Shown here: positions 1 to 9,749 of the stretch, piece after piece
Position numbering within the stretch: the stretch's first letter is position 1
How the letters are laid out: every line of letters starts with the position of its first letter
NCBI RefSeq assembly: GCF_014203705.1
Contig: NZ_JACHJR010000001.1
Location: 3,410,001-3,474,000, forward strand
Reading direction: 5' to 3'
DNA: 64,000 nt
DNA from: Kitasatospora gansuensis
GTDB taxonomy: Bacteria; Actinomycetota; Actinomycetes; Streptomycetales; Streptomycetaceae
The notes under the pieces: model-generated
What the model saw: only the letters and a program-made list of their open reading frames with translations
The model's database searches: none
What the model was told of the DNA's origin: nothing
Program-made: the position numbers and the translations under genes

Positions 1-1382
1 GGGCCGTAGTTGACCCGGCCGAGCGAGTCCACCAGCAGCTCCAGGGTCACCCCGCCGGGCACCGTAAGGGGCTCGCCGGCCACCCCCCGGGCCAGGTCGG
101 CCACCCGCTTGCCGTCCACCAGCAGCACCGCCCGGTCGTGCAACCCCTCGACCGTCAGCGGCAGTTCGGGCCGGTCCCGCGGGACCTCGAAGACATACCT
201 GACCACCCCGTGCTCGATCCCCAGCTCCTCGAAGGCGGGCGGCACCGGGTGCGTCGTCTCCGGCCCGAACGGGATCGGCGCCGAGCCGGTCAGCGCCACC
301 GACCGCGCGGCCAGCACCGGCGGCAGCTCCGGCAAGGCGGGCGTCCGGTCGTCCAGGTAGCGGGCCTGCTCGGGGTGCTCGGCGGCGAACTCGGCCAGCA
401 CCGCCCGGAACAGCTCGTACTTCAAGGTCACCGCGCCGCGCTCGTCCAGCGGGGCGTCGTAGTCGTACGAGGTGGTCACCGGCTGGTACGGGGACTCGGT
501 CCAGTCGGTCGAGTTGAACGGCGGGTCGGCGTGGTTGGCCCCCGCGCCGGTGCCGAAGTTGCTGCCGCCGTGCGCCATGTACAGGTTGACCGAGCCGCCC
601 GCGGCCAGCATCCGGCGCAGCGTGTCGGCGGCGTCAGCCGCGTCCCGGGCGTGGTGCGGCTTGCCCCAGTGGTCGAACCAGCCGTTCCAGTACTCCATGC
701 AGAACGGCGCGTCGTCCGGCCGGTGTCGCCGCAGCGTCTCGAACGCGGCCTCCGGCTCCGACCCGAAGTTCACCGTGGCCAGCACCCCGGGCAGGGTGCC
801 GCCGGTCAGCATGTGGTCCTCCGGGCCGTCCGAGGTGAACAGCGGGACGTCCACGCCCCGGCGGAGCAGCCCGTCCGCCAGGTGCCGCAGGTACACCCGG
901 TCGCTGCCGTAGGAGCCGTACTCGTTCTCCACCTGGACCATCAGCACGTTCCCGCCCCGGGTGGTCTGACGCTCCACCACCGAGGGCAGCAGCCGGTCGA
1001 AGAAGCCGTCCACGGCGGCCAGGTACTCCGGGTCCGAGGTCCGGGCCCGGCGGCCCACCCGCGCGGTCAGCCAGCCCGGCAGCCCGCCGTTGTCCCACTC
1101 GGCGCAGATGTACGGGCCCGGGCGGACGATCGCCCACAGGCCCTGCCGGGCGGCCTCGTCCAGGAACGCGGGCAGCTCGTCCAGCCGCCGGAACTCACCG
1201 GGCCGGGGTTCGTGCAGATTCCACGGGACGTACGTCTCGACGGTGTTCAGGCCCATCGCGCGCAGCGCGGCCAGCCGGGCGGGCCACTGCTCGGGGCGGG
1301 TACGGAAGTAGTGCATGGCCCCGGAGAGGATGCGCAGCGGGCCGCCGTCGAACCGGAAGCCGGTGGAGTCGTAGGTGAGCAT
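1..1382 (-). CDS. Beta-galactosidase, glycoside hydrolase family 35 (3' end outside window)
   Basis: The reading frame runs leftward from an ATG at 1382 and stays open to the window edge, so the C-terminal part is missing. The first ~30 residues carry the GH35 opening (GGPLRILSGAMHYFRTRPEQ), followed by GLNTVETYVPWNLHEP and RPGPYICAEWDNGGLPGWL. The expected acid/base glutamate lies in QVENEYGSYG and the nucleophile glutamate in FCMEYWNGWFDHWG. About 460 residues are visible, covering the catalytic TIM barrel and the start of the beta-rich C-terminal part. GH35 enzymes release terminal beta-galactose from oligosaccharides. No signal peptide is apparent, so a cytoplasmic enzyme acting on imported sugars is likely. 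The gene is divergent from an AraC regulator 86 bp away, its probable controller. Family assignment is firm; the natural substrate is not known. Confidence 0.93.
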   Translation of the reverse strand, partial: MLTYDSTGFRFDGGPLRILSGAMHYFRTRPEQWPARLAALRAMGLNTVETYVPWNLHEPRPGEFRRLDELPAFLDEAARQGLWAIVRPGPYICAEWDNGGLPGWLTARVGRRARTSDPEYLAAVDGFFDRLLPSVVERQTTRGGNVLMVQVENEYGSYGSDRVYLRHLADGLLRRGVDVPLFTSDGPEDHMLTGGTLPGVLATVNFGSEPEAAFETLRRHRPDDAPFCMEYWNGWFDHWGKPHHARDAADAADTLRRMLAAGGSVNLYMAHGGSNFGTGAGANHADPPFNSTDWTESPYQPVTTSYDYDAPLDERGAVTLKYELFRAVLAEFAAEHPEQARYLDDRTPALPELPPVLAARSVALTGSAPIPFGPETTHPVPPAFEELGIEHGVVRYVFEVPRDRPELPLTVEGLHDRAVLLVDGKRVADLARGVAGEPLTVPGGVTLELLVDSLGRVNYG

Positions 1383-1468
1383 GCCCCCAGCCTGCGGGAA
1401 CCGGCAGGCCCAGGCCATGGACAAAGCCCCGGCGGGTGTTGGATTGTCGGGCGGGAAGGAGGTCGGTG

Positions 1469-2380
1469 ATGGAGCGGTGGTGGCACTACCTGACGCCCGG
1501 TCCGGCGCAGCTGGCCACCGGTCTTGCCTGCCTCGGCGTCGGGATGCAGCGCGGCCGGCTGCCCACCGTCGGACCGCGCACGCTGGACCACTGGGTCGCC
1601 GTGGTGGTCACCGCGGGGCACGGCTGGTTCACCGGCGCGAACGGAGTGCGCCGGCCCGTGAGCGCCCCCGCCGTGCTCTGGCTGCGCCCCGGCGAGCCGC
1701 ACCACTACGCGCCGGACGACAACGGCTGGGCGGAGTCCTTCGTCGACTTCACCGGCCCCGGCACCGCCGGGTACGCCGAGCTCGGCCTGCTGCCCGCCGT
1801 GGACGTCACCCCGCTCACCACCGCCGACTCCGCCCAGCGGGTGGTGGCCCGGATCGCCGGTGCCTGCCGCCGGGGCGGCCCGCTGGTCGACCTGGAGTCC
1901 TCGGCCGGGGTGCACGAGCTGCTGGTCGAACTGCGCCGCCACCGGGCCGACCTCGACCTCGCCGGCGAGCCGGTGCTCGAAGTACTCCGCCGGGACGCCT
2001 GCCTCCCGCTCTCGATCGCCCAGCACGCCCGCCGGGCCGGCCTGACGGTGGCCGAACTCCGCCGGGCCGTCCGCTCGGTCGGAGCGGTCGGCCCCAAGGA
2101 GTACCTGCTGACCGTCCGGCTGAACGAGGCCAAGGCCCTGCTGGCCGCCAGCGAACTCCCGGTCGCCGCGGTGGCCCGCCGGGTCGGCTACGACGACCCC
2201 GCCTACTTCACCCGGATCTTCACCCGCCGGGTCGGCCTGGCCCCGTCCGCCTTCCGCGCCCAGCAGTACCGCGGCGACGGCCAACTCCGCGCCGTCCCCC
2301 GCGAGGAACTCGCCGAAGAACTCACCGGCCTCTACGGCCCCGAACGGGCCACCACCGAAGCCGGCCGGGCCACCGGGTAA
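1469..2380 (+). CDS. AraC family transcriptional regulator
   Basis: A 303-aa protein with an N-terminal cupin-like effector-binding half (about residues 15-150, including WLRPGEPHHYAPDD) and a C-terminal double helix-turn-helix (about 205-290). The AraC signature is clear in LPVAAVARRVGYDDPAYFTR followed by IFTRRVGLAPSAFR. The ATG at 1469 is chosen over upstream alternatives because GGAAGGAGG lies about 6 nt before it and the protein starts as homologues do (MERWWHYLTPGPAQLATG). The gene is divergent from the GH35 beta-galactosidase and probably activates it in response to a sugar; that link rests on position only. Confidence 0.9.
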   Translation: MERWWHYLTPGPAQLATGLACLGVGMQRGRLPTVGPRTLDHWVAVVVTAGHGWFTGANGVRRPVSAPAVLWLRPGEPHHYAPDDNGWAESFVDFTGPGTAGYAELGLLPAVDVTPLTTADSAQRVVARIAGACRRGGPLVDLESSAGVHELLVELRRHRADLDLAGEPVLEVLRRDACLPLSIAQHARRAGLTVAELRRAVRSVGAVGPKEYLLTVRLNEAKALLAASELPVAAVARRVGYDDPAYFTRIFTRRVGLAPSAFRAQQYRGDGQLRAVPREELAEELTGLYGPERATTEAGRATG

Positions 2381-2385
2381 CCTCG

Positions 2386-2481
2386 TTGACCGTGGACCCC
2401 AAGACCCGAATGCGAATCGTGAGCGGCGCACTGGCGCTGCTGCTGGCCGTAGTCATCGTCAGCGCCCTGCTGCGCCGCTAG
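2386..2481 (+). CDS. Possible 31-aa single-span membrane peptide
   Basis: A short frame starting at TTG 2386 (or GTG 2392) encodes about 30 residues: a basic start (DPKTRMR), one hydrophobic segment (ALALLLAVVIVSALL) and two terminal arginines. The layout fits a small membrane protein, and it lies just after the AraC regulator. No convincing ribosome binding site is seen, so translation is uncertain. No function can be assigned. Confidence 0.35.
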   Translation: MTVDPKTRMRIVSGALALLLAVVIVSALLRR

Positions 2482-2503
2482 GCACGCGCCCAGGTGGCAC
2501 ACG

Positions 2504-2620
2504 CAGGGGCTCGGGGAACTGCGACGCCGACCTCGAAAAAGGTCACACCCGCGTGCATGGCCAGGCACTTTCGCCTTTTGCCCCGCACGCCAGATCTCGT
2601 CGCAGTTCCCCGAGCCCCTG
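2504..2620. repeat. Dispersed palindromic repeat, copy 1
   Basis: Two 23-bp arms form a perfect inverted repeat (2504-2526 and 2598-2620; the left arm begins CAGGGGCTCGGGGAACTGCG). Between them is a core containing GGCCAGGCACTTTCGCCT. The same arms and core recur near 31.4 and 44.3 kb, and half a copy near 8.7 kb. The 12 bases before the left arm (GGTGGCACACG and the following C) also match the start of the 44-kb copy. The form suggests a non-autonomous mobile palindrome; it may also act as a terminator hairpin between the AraC side and serC. Confidence 0.85.
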
Positions 2621-2635
2621 GCCCGTGCTACCCGA

Positions 2636-3763
<1,128 letters not shown>

Positions 3764-3838
3764 CTACTGCCCGGGGTGCCGAACTCGCAGCGCCCGTCCG
3801 CACGCTGAGATGTGATCTTCCCCGCTCAGAGCAGGTGT

Positions 3839-3874
3839 CGAGCGGGTCCGGGGCGACTGCCCCGGACCCGCTCG
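3839..3874 (-). terminator. Rho-independent-type terminator after the citrate synthase gene
   Basis: A perfect 16-bp stem (3839-3854 with 3859-3874) around a GACT loop, 16 bp past the citrate synthase stop codon on the minus strand. There is no long U tract, as is common in streptomycetes. Confidence 0.8.
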
Positions 3875-3890
3875 AAAGAGTGACGCGACG

Positions 3891-4991
3891 TCAGTGCGCG
3901 ATCGACTCGAAGCCCTCGATGTCCTGCGGGCGGCGCGCGGCCGGACCGATGTAGCGCGCGGCCGGCCGGACCAGCCGGCCGGTGCGCTTCTGCTCCAGGA
4001 TGTGGGCGGACCAGCCGGCCGTCCGGGCGCAGGTGAACATCGAGGTGAACATGTGCGCCGGGACCTCGGCGAAGTCCAGCATGATCGCGGCCCAGAACTC
4101 CACGTTGGTGGCCAGCACCCGGTCGGGGCGGCGGTTGTGCAGCTCCTCCAGCGCGGCCTTCTCCAGCGCCTCGGCGATCTCGAAGCGCGGGGCGCCGAGC
4201 TCCTTGGCGGTGCGGCGCAGCACGCGGGCGCGCGGGTCCTCGGCGCGGTAGACGCGGTGGCCGAAGCCCATCAGCCGCTCGCCGTTGTCGAGCGCCTTGC
4301 GGACGTACGCGGCGGCGTCGCCGGTCCGCTCGATCTCCTCGATCATGCCGAGCACCCGGGACGGGGCGCCGCCGTGCAGCGGGCCCGACATCGCGCCGAC
4401 CGCGCCGGAGAGCGCGGCCGCCACGTCGGCGCCGGTGGAGGCGATGACGCGGGCGGTGAAGGTGGAGGCGTTCATGCCGTGCTCGGCGGCGGAGGTCCAG
4501 TACGCGTCGATCGCCTTGACGTGCTTCGGGTCCGGCTCGCCGCGCCAGCGGATCATGAACCGCTCGACCACGGTCTCGGCCTTGTCGATCTCGCTCTGCG
4601 GGACCATCGGGCGGCCCTGGCCACGGGCGGACTGCGCCACGTACGAGAGCGCCATCACCGCGGCCCTGGCGAGGTTGTCGCGGGCCTCCTCGGCGGAGAT
4701 GTCGAGCAGCGGCTTGAGGCCCCAGACCGGGGCAAGCATGGCGAGCGCGGACTGCACGTCGACCCGGATGTCACCGGAGTGCACCGGGATCGGGAACGGC
4801 TCGGCGGCGGGCAGGCCCGGGTTGAACTTGCCGTCCACGAGCAGGCCCCAGACGTGCCCGAACGAGACGTGCCCGACCAGGTCGTCGATGTCCACGCCGC
4901 GGTAGCGGAGCGCGCCGCCCTCCCGGTCGGGTTCGGCGATCTCGCTCTCGAACGCGACGACTCCCTCGAGCCCGGGTACGAAGTCGGACAT
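3891..4991 (-). CDS. Citrate synthase 2
   Basis: A 366-aa citrate synthase of the short, Gram-positive-like type. It condenses oxaloacetate with acetyl-CoA in the TCA cycle; related proteins may also take other acyl-CoAs. Visible family residues are His171 (SAAEHGMNAST), His206 (GPLHGGAPSR) and His245 (MGFGHRVYRAEDPRA), plus a C-terminal block around MLDFAEVPAHMFTSMF. The ATG at 4991 is preferred over the longer open frame because AAGGAG sits just upstream and the protein then begins MSDFVPGLEGVVAFESEIAE as in homologues. It is divergent from pdxH, the usual streptomycete arrangement. Transcription likely ends at the hairpin at 3839-3874. Confidence 0.95.
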   Translation of the reverse strand: MSDFVPGLEGVVAFESEIAEPDREGGALRYRGVDIDDLVGHVSFGHVWGLLVDGKFNPGLPAAEPFPIPVHSGDIRVDVQSALAMLAPVWGLKPLLDISAEEARDNLARAAVMALSYVAQSARGQGRPMVPQSEIDKAETVVERFMIRWRGEPDPKHVKAIDAYWTSAAEHGMNASTFTARVIASTGADVAAALSGAVGAMSGPLHGGAPSRVLGMIEEIERTGDAAAYVRKALDNGERLMGFGHRVYRAEDPRARVLRRTAKELGAPRFEIAEALEKAALEELHNRRPDRVLATNVEFWAAIMLDFAEVPAHMFTSMFTCARTAGWSAHILEQKRTGRLVRPAARYIGPAARRPQDIEGFESIAH

Positions 4992-5076
4992 GACGGCTCC
5001 TTCAGTGTTCCGATTCCGGCGGGCCGCCGCTGGTGGGGCGGGCGACGCCGGTGACCGATGGTGTGTTGGCACTCGG

Positions 5077-5089
5077 TGTCAGACTGACA
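5077..5089. promoter_or_regulatory. Perfect inverted repeat between citrate synthase and pdxH
   Basis: TGTCAG-A-CTGACA lies in the 329-bp divergent intergenic region, 86 bp upstream of the citrate synthase start. It could be an operator for a dimeric regulator. The rest of the intergenic region (4992-5320) shows no gene and must hold both promoters; no clear -35/-10 pair was assigned. Confidence 0.3.
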
Positions 5090-5320
5090 GGCACGGAGTG
5101 CATTGCGCCAGACACCACCACGGTGATGTTTCCCGGCGGCCGCCCCGGCCGGTCAGTCACGGGTCCGGCGGCATTGGCGGACCGTAGCGGGATGTTCCGG
5201 ACGAACCCGGGCAATCCCCTGCCCGGCGGCGGGTGGGGCGGTGGCGAGACACCTTATCTCCCACCCGGGTTTGCCTGGACGTAGCGGTATCCGACGCTTG
5301 TCGTACGGGATGATGTTGCC

Positions 5321-6019
5321 GTGCCTACCGCGGATCGTCACCCGACCCCTCCGGCCACGCCCACCGAGGCCCGGCCCACCCCGGACCCGAGCGTGATGCG
5401 CAAGCATTACCAGCACGAGGGCCTGGCCGAGAAGCAGCTCGCGGCCGAGCCGGTCGCCCAGTTCACCGAGTGGTTCCACCAGGCGGTGGACGCCGGGGTG
5501 ACCGAGCCCAACGCGATGGTGCTCAGCACCGCCGACGAGCAGGGCCGGCCCAGCTCGCGAACCGTGCTGCTGAAGGGCTACGACCGGCGCGGCTTCGTCT
5601 TCTTCACCAACTACGGCTCCCGCAAGGGCAGCGAACTCGCCGTCAATCCCTGGGCCTCGCTGCTCTTTCCGTGGATCTCGATCTCCCGCCAGGTGGTGGT
5701 CAACGGCCGGGTCGAGAAGGTCGGCCGGGACGAGACCGCCGCCTACTTCCGCACCCGCCCGCACGGCTCCCAGCTGGGCGCCTGGGCCAGCGAGCAGTCC
5801 AGCCCGGTGAGCAGCCGGGAGGTGCTGGAGCAGCGGTACGCGGAGCTGGAGCGGCGCTACCCGGAGGGCGAGGGCGTCCCCGTGCCGCCGTTCTGGGGCG
5901 GCTACCGGGTGGTCCCGGAGACCGTGGAGTTCTGGCAGGGCCGGGAGAACCGCCTGCACGACCGACTGCGCTACCTGGCCGAGGGCAACGGCTGGCGGGT
6001 CGAGCGGCTCTGCCCCTAG
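5321..6019 (+). CDS. pdxH: Pyridoxamine 5'-phosphate oxidase PdxH
   Basis: A 232-aa FMN-dependent oxidase that makes pyridoxal 5'-phosphate from pyridoxine or pyridoxamine 5'-phosphate. Family blocks are present in order: [55 protein letters not shown] (FMN contacts), [34 protein letters not shown], and the C-terminal [19 protein letters not shown] and [10 protein letters not shown]. The start is GTG 5321. The N-terminal ~20 residues are rich in Pro and Thr and poorly conserved, so a later start cannot be excluded. Divergent from the citrate synthase gene. Confidence 0.95.
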   Translation: MPTADRHPTPPATPTEARPTPDPSVMRKHYQHEGLAEKQLAAEPVAQFTEWFHQAVDAGVTEPNAMVLSTADEQGRPSSRTVLLKGYDRRGFVFFTNYGSRKGSELAVNPWASLLFPWISISRQVVVNGRVEKVGRDETAAYFRTRPHGSQLGAWASEQSSPVSSREVLEQRYAELERRYPEGEGVPVPPFWGGYRVVPETVEFWQGRENRLHDRLRYLAEGNGWRVERLCP

Positions 6020-6221
6020 TCGTACCCCGGGCGTGCGCAGCTGACCCTACGTCAATCGCAGTAGTGGCAACTCGCACGAACTGATGGATTTATGGCCATT
6101 TGGCGGGCGGTACGTAGGCGCGTCCGGGACACTCGGCGGTAGTCGGGCGGGCCCGAAGCCGGTGCAAGTGACTCCGGGTTACCCCGTTTCCCCGCGCTTC
6201 AACCGCAGAAACGAGACTGCA

Positions 6222-6404
6222 ATGGTCACCGCACTCGCCACCCGGCCTGCAGACCGCGACTCCGTCGAGCAGCCCGCCCCACGGGCCTCGCTCGCCGCCC
6301 TCGCCGCTCTGGGCACCGATCACCTCACCGCCGAGCTGCACCGGGCGCTGCCCGGCCAGGAGAGCGGCCAGGTCGCCGTGGCGGCCTTCAACTCCTCCAT
6401 CTGA
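6222..6404 (+). CDS. fxsA: FxSxx-COOH ribosomal peptide precursor (FxsA type)
   Basis: A 60-aa peptide whose last five residues are F56-N57-S58-S59-I60, exactly the F-x-S-x-x-COOH signature of FxsA precursors. The ATG at 6222 gives the usual length; an open frame reaching further back to 6084 has no homology-like features. Residues 1-50 would act as leader (alanine-rich, with LAALAALGTDHLTAELHRAL), leaving the modified C-terminal tail as product. Known FxsB enzymes form a three-residue cyclophane linking the Phe ring to the residue two positions on. The gene sits 27 bp before the radical SAM maturase, supporting the assignment. The ribosome binding site is weak. Confidence 0.9.
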   Translation: MVTALATRPADRDSVEQPAPRASLAALAALGTDHLTAELHRALPGQESGQVAVAAFNSSI

Positions 6405-6431
6405 CGGTCGCCGCGCAGCCGACGCCCCGTC

Positions 6432-8801
6432 ATGTCCCGTCCCCCCGCGCCGTTCTCGCAGTTCGTCCTCAAGGTGCACAGCCGCTGTGACCTGTCCTGT
6501 GATCACTGCTACGTGTACGAGCACGCCGACACCAGTTGGCGTGGCAAGCCGCGCACCGTCTCGGAGCGCGTCCTCGCGGCGACCGCCGACCGCATCGCGG
6601 AGCATGCCCTGGCCCACCGGCTGACGGCCGTCCACGTGGTGCTGCACGGCGGGGAGCCGCTGCTCGCGGGCCCCGCCGTGCTGCGCCGGGCCGCCGAGCT
6701 GCTGCGCGCCGCCCTCCCCCCGGGCTGCGCGCTCGACCTGCGCATCCACACCAACGGCGTCCAGCTGTCCGAGCGGTTCTGCGACCTGTTCGCCGAGCTG
6801 GACATCAAGGTCGGCATCTCGCTGGACGGCGACCGGGCGGCCAACGACCGGCACCGCAGGTACGCCGACGGCCGCAGCAGCCACGCCAAGGTGCTGGCCG
6901 CCGTCGAGCTGCTCCGCCGCCCCGCCTACCGGCACCTGTACGCCGGGCTGCTCTGCACCATGGACGTCGAGAACGACCCGGTCGCCGTCTACGACGCGCT
7001 GGTCGAACTCGCCCCGCCCCGGATCGACTTCCTGCTCCCGCACGCCACCTGGGACGATCCGCCGAAACGTCCCTCCGGTGCGGGGCCCGCCCCGTACGCC
7101 GACTGGCTGCTGGCCATCCACCGGCGCTGGACGGCGCAGGGCCGCCCGGTGCCGGTCCGGATCTTCGACTCGGTGCACCGCACCCTGCGCGGCCGCTCCA
7201 GCCTGACCGAGTCGCTCGGCCTCGACCCGGCCGACCTGGTCGTGGTGGAGACCGACGGCACGCTGGAGCAGGCGGACAGCCTCAAGACGGCGTACGACGG
7301 CGCACCCGAGACCGGCTTCGACGTCTTCGCGCACACCCTGGACGAGGTGGCCGGGCACCCGGGCATGATGGAACGTCAGTCCGGCCTGGCCGGACTGAGC
7401 GCGGACTGCCGGTCCTGTCCGGTGGTCCGCTCCTGCGGCGGCGGCCTGTACGCGCACCGGTACCGGAGCGGCCGTGGATTCGACAACCCCTCCGTCTTCT
7501 GCGGGGATCTGATGAAGCTGATCACCACCATCCGGGACCGGGTCGCCCCCGCGACCACCGTCCCGGCCCAGCCGGGCCCGTCCGAAGGGGCGCTCACCGA
7601 GGCCCAGTTGGCCGAGCTGGCCACCGGTCACGGCAGCGCCGCCACCGTCCGGGCCCTGGCTTCGGCCCAACTCGGGCTGACCAGACGGATGCTGGCCGCC
7701 CTCTCGGCCGCCGCCCCGGAACCCTGGTCGCTGCTGGCCGAGTTGGACACCACCGCGCCGGACGCGCTGGACGCCGCCCTCGGCCACCCGTACGTCCGGG
7801 CCTGGGCGGTGCGCTGCCTGGACCGCGACCCCGGGGCCGACCTGGGCGGCTTCGCCGAGCTGGCGGCCGCGGCGGCGCTCCGGGCCAGACGGGAGTTCGA
7901 GCTGCCGGTCCCGGTCCGCGGCGGTGCGGTGCACCTGCCGACGCTGGGCCGGGTCGAGGTCGGCGGCGCGGGCGAGGCGGTGCTGCGCGGCACCCCGGAC
8001 GGCTTCACCGTCCGCGACGTCACGGTGGGCTGGGACGATCCCGGCGGCGGCGCCTGGCAGCCGGTCCGCCGGGTCGCGCTGCCCGGCTGGACGCTCGCCC
8101 TGGAGGACACCGACCCGCAGCGCGACAGCCACCAGTGGCCGGTCACCGACCGGCTGACCGACGGCGAACTGCTGGCCTGGACGGGCAGCCTGCGGGAGGC
8201 CTGGGAGCTGCTCGGCCGCGACCTGCCCGAGCACGCGGCCGGCCTGCGGGCCGGGCTCTCCACCGTCACCCCGCTCCGCCCCGGCCCCGCCGGACGGGAC
8301 GTCAGCGCGGCGGCCCGGCAGGCCTTCGGCGCGGTCGGCATCGCCCGGCCCGGCACCGCCCCGATCCTGGCCCTGCTGCTGGCGCACGAGTTCAACCACG
8401 TCAAGCTCGGCGCCGTGCTGGACTTCCACGACCTCTACGACCCGGCCGACGACCGCCTCTTCCACGCCCCCTGGCGCCCCGACCCGCGCCCCCTGGAGGG
8501 CCTGCTCCAGGGCACCTACGCCCACCTCGCCGTCACCGAGTTCTGGGCCACCCGCGTCCACGCCTACGCCGGCCTCGACAGCCCCGCCGCCACCCACGCC
8601 CGCACCCAGCACACCACCTGGCACACCCACACGGCCACCGCCATCGAAACCCTGGCCGAATCAGGCTCCCTGACCCCGCTGGGCACCCGCTTCACCGAGA
8701 TCATGCGCTCCACCATCGACCACCCAGGGGCTCGGGGCTCTGCTGATGAGCGGCTCCGCCGCGGGGCGACGCCGACCTCGGAAAACGTGATCCGTGCGTA
8801 G
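6432..8801 (+). CDS. fxsB: FxsB-type radical SAM/SPASM peptide maturase fused to a HExxH domain
   Basis: A 789-aa protein. The radical SAM cluster motif CxxxCxxC is at C19-C23-C26 (HSRCDLSCDHCYVYEHAD), followed by a GGEPLL block and a SPASM cysteine region near residues 325-360 (DCRSCPVVRSCGGGLYAHRY). The second half (about 390-760) is the HExxH domain found with Fxs systems, with HEFNH at 652-656; relatives of this domain are iron/2-oxoglutarate peptide hydroxylases. The protein should crosslink, and perhaps also hydroxylate, the FNSSI tail encoded just upstream. The last ~25 residues are unlike the rest and are read from a dispersed repeat (8725-8820), so the native C-terminus has been replaced or extended. 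Confidence 0.92.
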   Translation: MSRPPAPFSQFVLKVHSRCDLSCDHCYVYEHADTSWRGKPRTVSERVLAATADRIAEHALAHRLTAVHVVLHGGEPLLAGPAVLRRAAELLRAALPPGCALDLRIHTNGVQLSERFCDLFAELDIKVGISLDGDRAANDRHRRYADGRSSHAKVLAAVELLRRPAYRHLYAGLLCTMDVENDPVAVYDALVELAPPRIDFLLPHATWDDPPKRPSGAGPAPYADWLLAIHRRWTAQGRPVPVRIFDSVHRTLRGRSSLTESLGLDPADLVVVETDGTLEQADSLKTAYDGAPETGFDVFAHTLDEVAGHPGMMERQSGLAGLSADCRSCPVVRSCGGGLYAHRYRSGRGFDNPSVFCGDLMKLITTIRDRVAPATTVPAQPGPSEGALTEAQLAELATGHGSAATVRALASAQLGLTRRMLAALSAAAPEPWSLLAELDTTAPDALDAALGHPYVRAWAVRCLDRDPGADLGGFAELAAAAALRARREFELPVPVRGGAVHLPTLGRVEVGGAGEAVLRGTPDGFTVRDVTVGWDDPGGGAWQPVRRVALPGWTLALEDTDPQRDSHQWPVTDRLTDGELLAWTGSLREAWELLGRDLPEHAAGLRAGLSTVTPLRPGPAGRDVSAAARQAFGAVGIARPGTAPILALLLAHEFNHVKLGAVLDFHDLYDPADDRLFHAPWRPDPRPLEGLLQGTYAHLAVTEFWATRVHAYAGLDSPAATHARTQHTTWHTHTATAIETLAESGSLTPLGTRFTEIMRSTIDHPGARGSADERLRRGATPTSENVIRA

Positions 8802-8820
8802 GCGGTCAGGCACTTTCGCT
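8725..8820 (+). repeat. Dispersed palindromic repeat, copy 2 (half copy, overlaps fxsB 3' end)
   Basis: Starts with CAGGGGCTCGGGGCTCTGCT, carries a GCGGCTCCGCCGC insertion also seen at 44.17 kb, then GACGCCGACCTCG and the core TCAGGCACTTTCGC. The right arm present in the other copies is missing. The repeat crosses the fxsB stop codon at 8799-8801. Confidence 0.75.
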
Positions 8821-8843
8821 CTGACTCAAGGGAGACCGCACCG

Positions 8844-9626
8844 GTGATCAGCATCAACCAACTGGAGCACGACCTGCGGTCCCTGGGCATCCAGGAGGGC
8901 GAAACCCTGCTCGTGCAGTCCTCCCTCCGCGCCGTCGGCCCGATCGCCGGCGGCCCCGCCACCCTGCTCAAGGCGCTCCAACGCGTCCTCGGAGAGCAAG
9001 GCACCGTCGTCGCCTACACCGCGACCCCCGAGAACTCCAACACCTCCCGCCTCTCCCTCGCCCCCACCGACGGGATGACGGACCAACAGAAGCAGGCGTA
9101 CTGGGATTCGCGCCCCCCCTTCGACCCGGACACCACCCCGACGTCACGCATTCTCGGCCACTTCTCCGAAGTGCTGCGGCAGACCCCGGGCGCCCGCCGC
9201 AGCCACCACCCGCAGACCTCGTTCGCCGCGATCGGCCGCCTCGCCGCCGAACTGACTGACGGTCACCCGCTCGAATCCCACCTCGGCGAGACCTCCCCGA
9301 TCGGCCGCCTCTACGCCGGCCGGGCCCGGGCGCTGCTGATCGGCGTACCGGTCTGGTGCTGCACGGCGCTGCACCTGGCGGAGTACCGGCAGCCCGATCC
9401 ACCGATCCAGACCTACAGCTGCGTGCTGCCGAACGGCAGCTGGCAGTCGTTCGACGCGGTGCACCTGCGGGACGAACACTTCGAGCCGATGACCGGCGTG
9501 CTGAGCGAAATGGCCAGCCTGCGCCGGGGGCGGCTGGGTGCGGCGGACTGCTTCGTGATGGACATCGCGGACGGGGTGGACGTGGCCGACAAGTTCCTCC
9601 GGGACAACGCCCTATTCCATTCGTGA
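8844..9626 (+). CDS. AAC(3)-family aminoglycoside N-acetyltransferase-like protein in the Fxs locus
   Basis: A 260-aa member of the antibiotic N(3)-acetyltransferase family, which moves acetyl from acetyl-CoA to an amine. Family blocks include the opening GIQEGETLLVQSSLRAVGPI, GGPATLLKALQRVLGEQGTV, FDPDTTPTSRILGHFSEVLR, RSHHPQTSFAAIGRLAAEL and SPIGRLYAGRARALLIGV. The start is GTG 8844, just behind AAGGGAGA. Its place inside an Fxs locus suggests a role with the peptide (for example, modification or self-protection) rather than aminoglycoside resistance, but this is an inference; resistance activity cannot be excluded. Confidence 0.88.
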   Translation: MISINQLEHDLRSLGIQEGETLLVQSSLRAVGPIAGGPATLLKALQRVLGEQGTVVAYTATPENSNTSRLSLAPTDGMTDQQKQAYWDSRPPFDPDTTPTSRILGHFSEVLRQTPGARRSHHPQTSFAAIGRLAAELTDGHPLESHLGETSPIGRLYAGRARALLIGVPVWCCTALHLAEYRQPDPPIQTYSCVLPNGSWQSFDAVHLRDEHFEPMTGVLSEMASLRRGRLGAADCFVMDIADGVDVADKFLRDNALFHS

Positions 9627-9749
9627 ACCTGACGTTCCTACACTGAAGGCCCTCTGTGGGGGAAAGACGCGGCTGGGAACTGAGCACACCCCGGCTACGT
9701 CTGAGACGGTGCACCACCAACACACCGGAAAGTCTCGGGGGAGGCGCGT

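Noticed and set aside
4992..5072. N-terminal extension of citrate synthase to 5072
   Set aside because: The good ribosome binding site and family-like start are at 4991; the extension is Pro/Arg-rich.
6090..8630. 846-aa antisense open frame over fxsB
   Set aside because: Antisense shadow of a gene with clear radical SAM and HExxH motifs.
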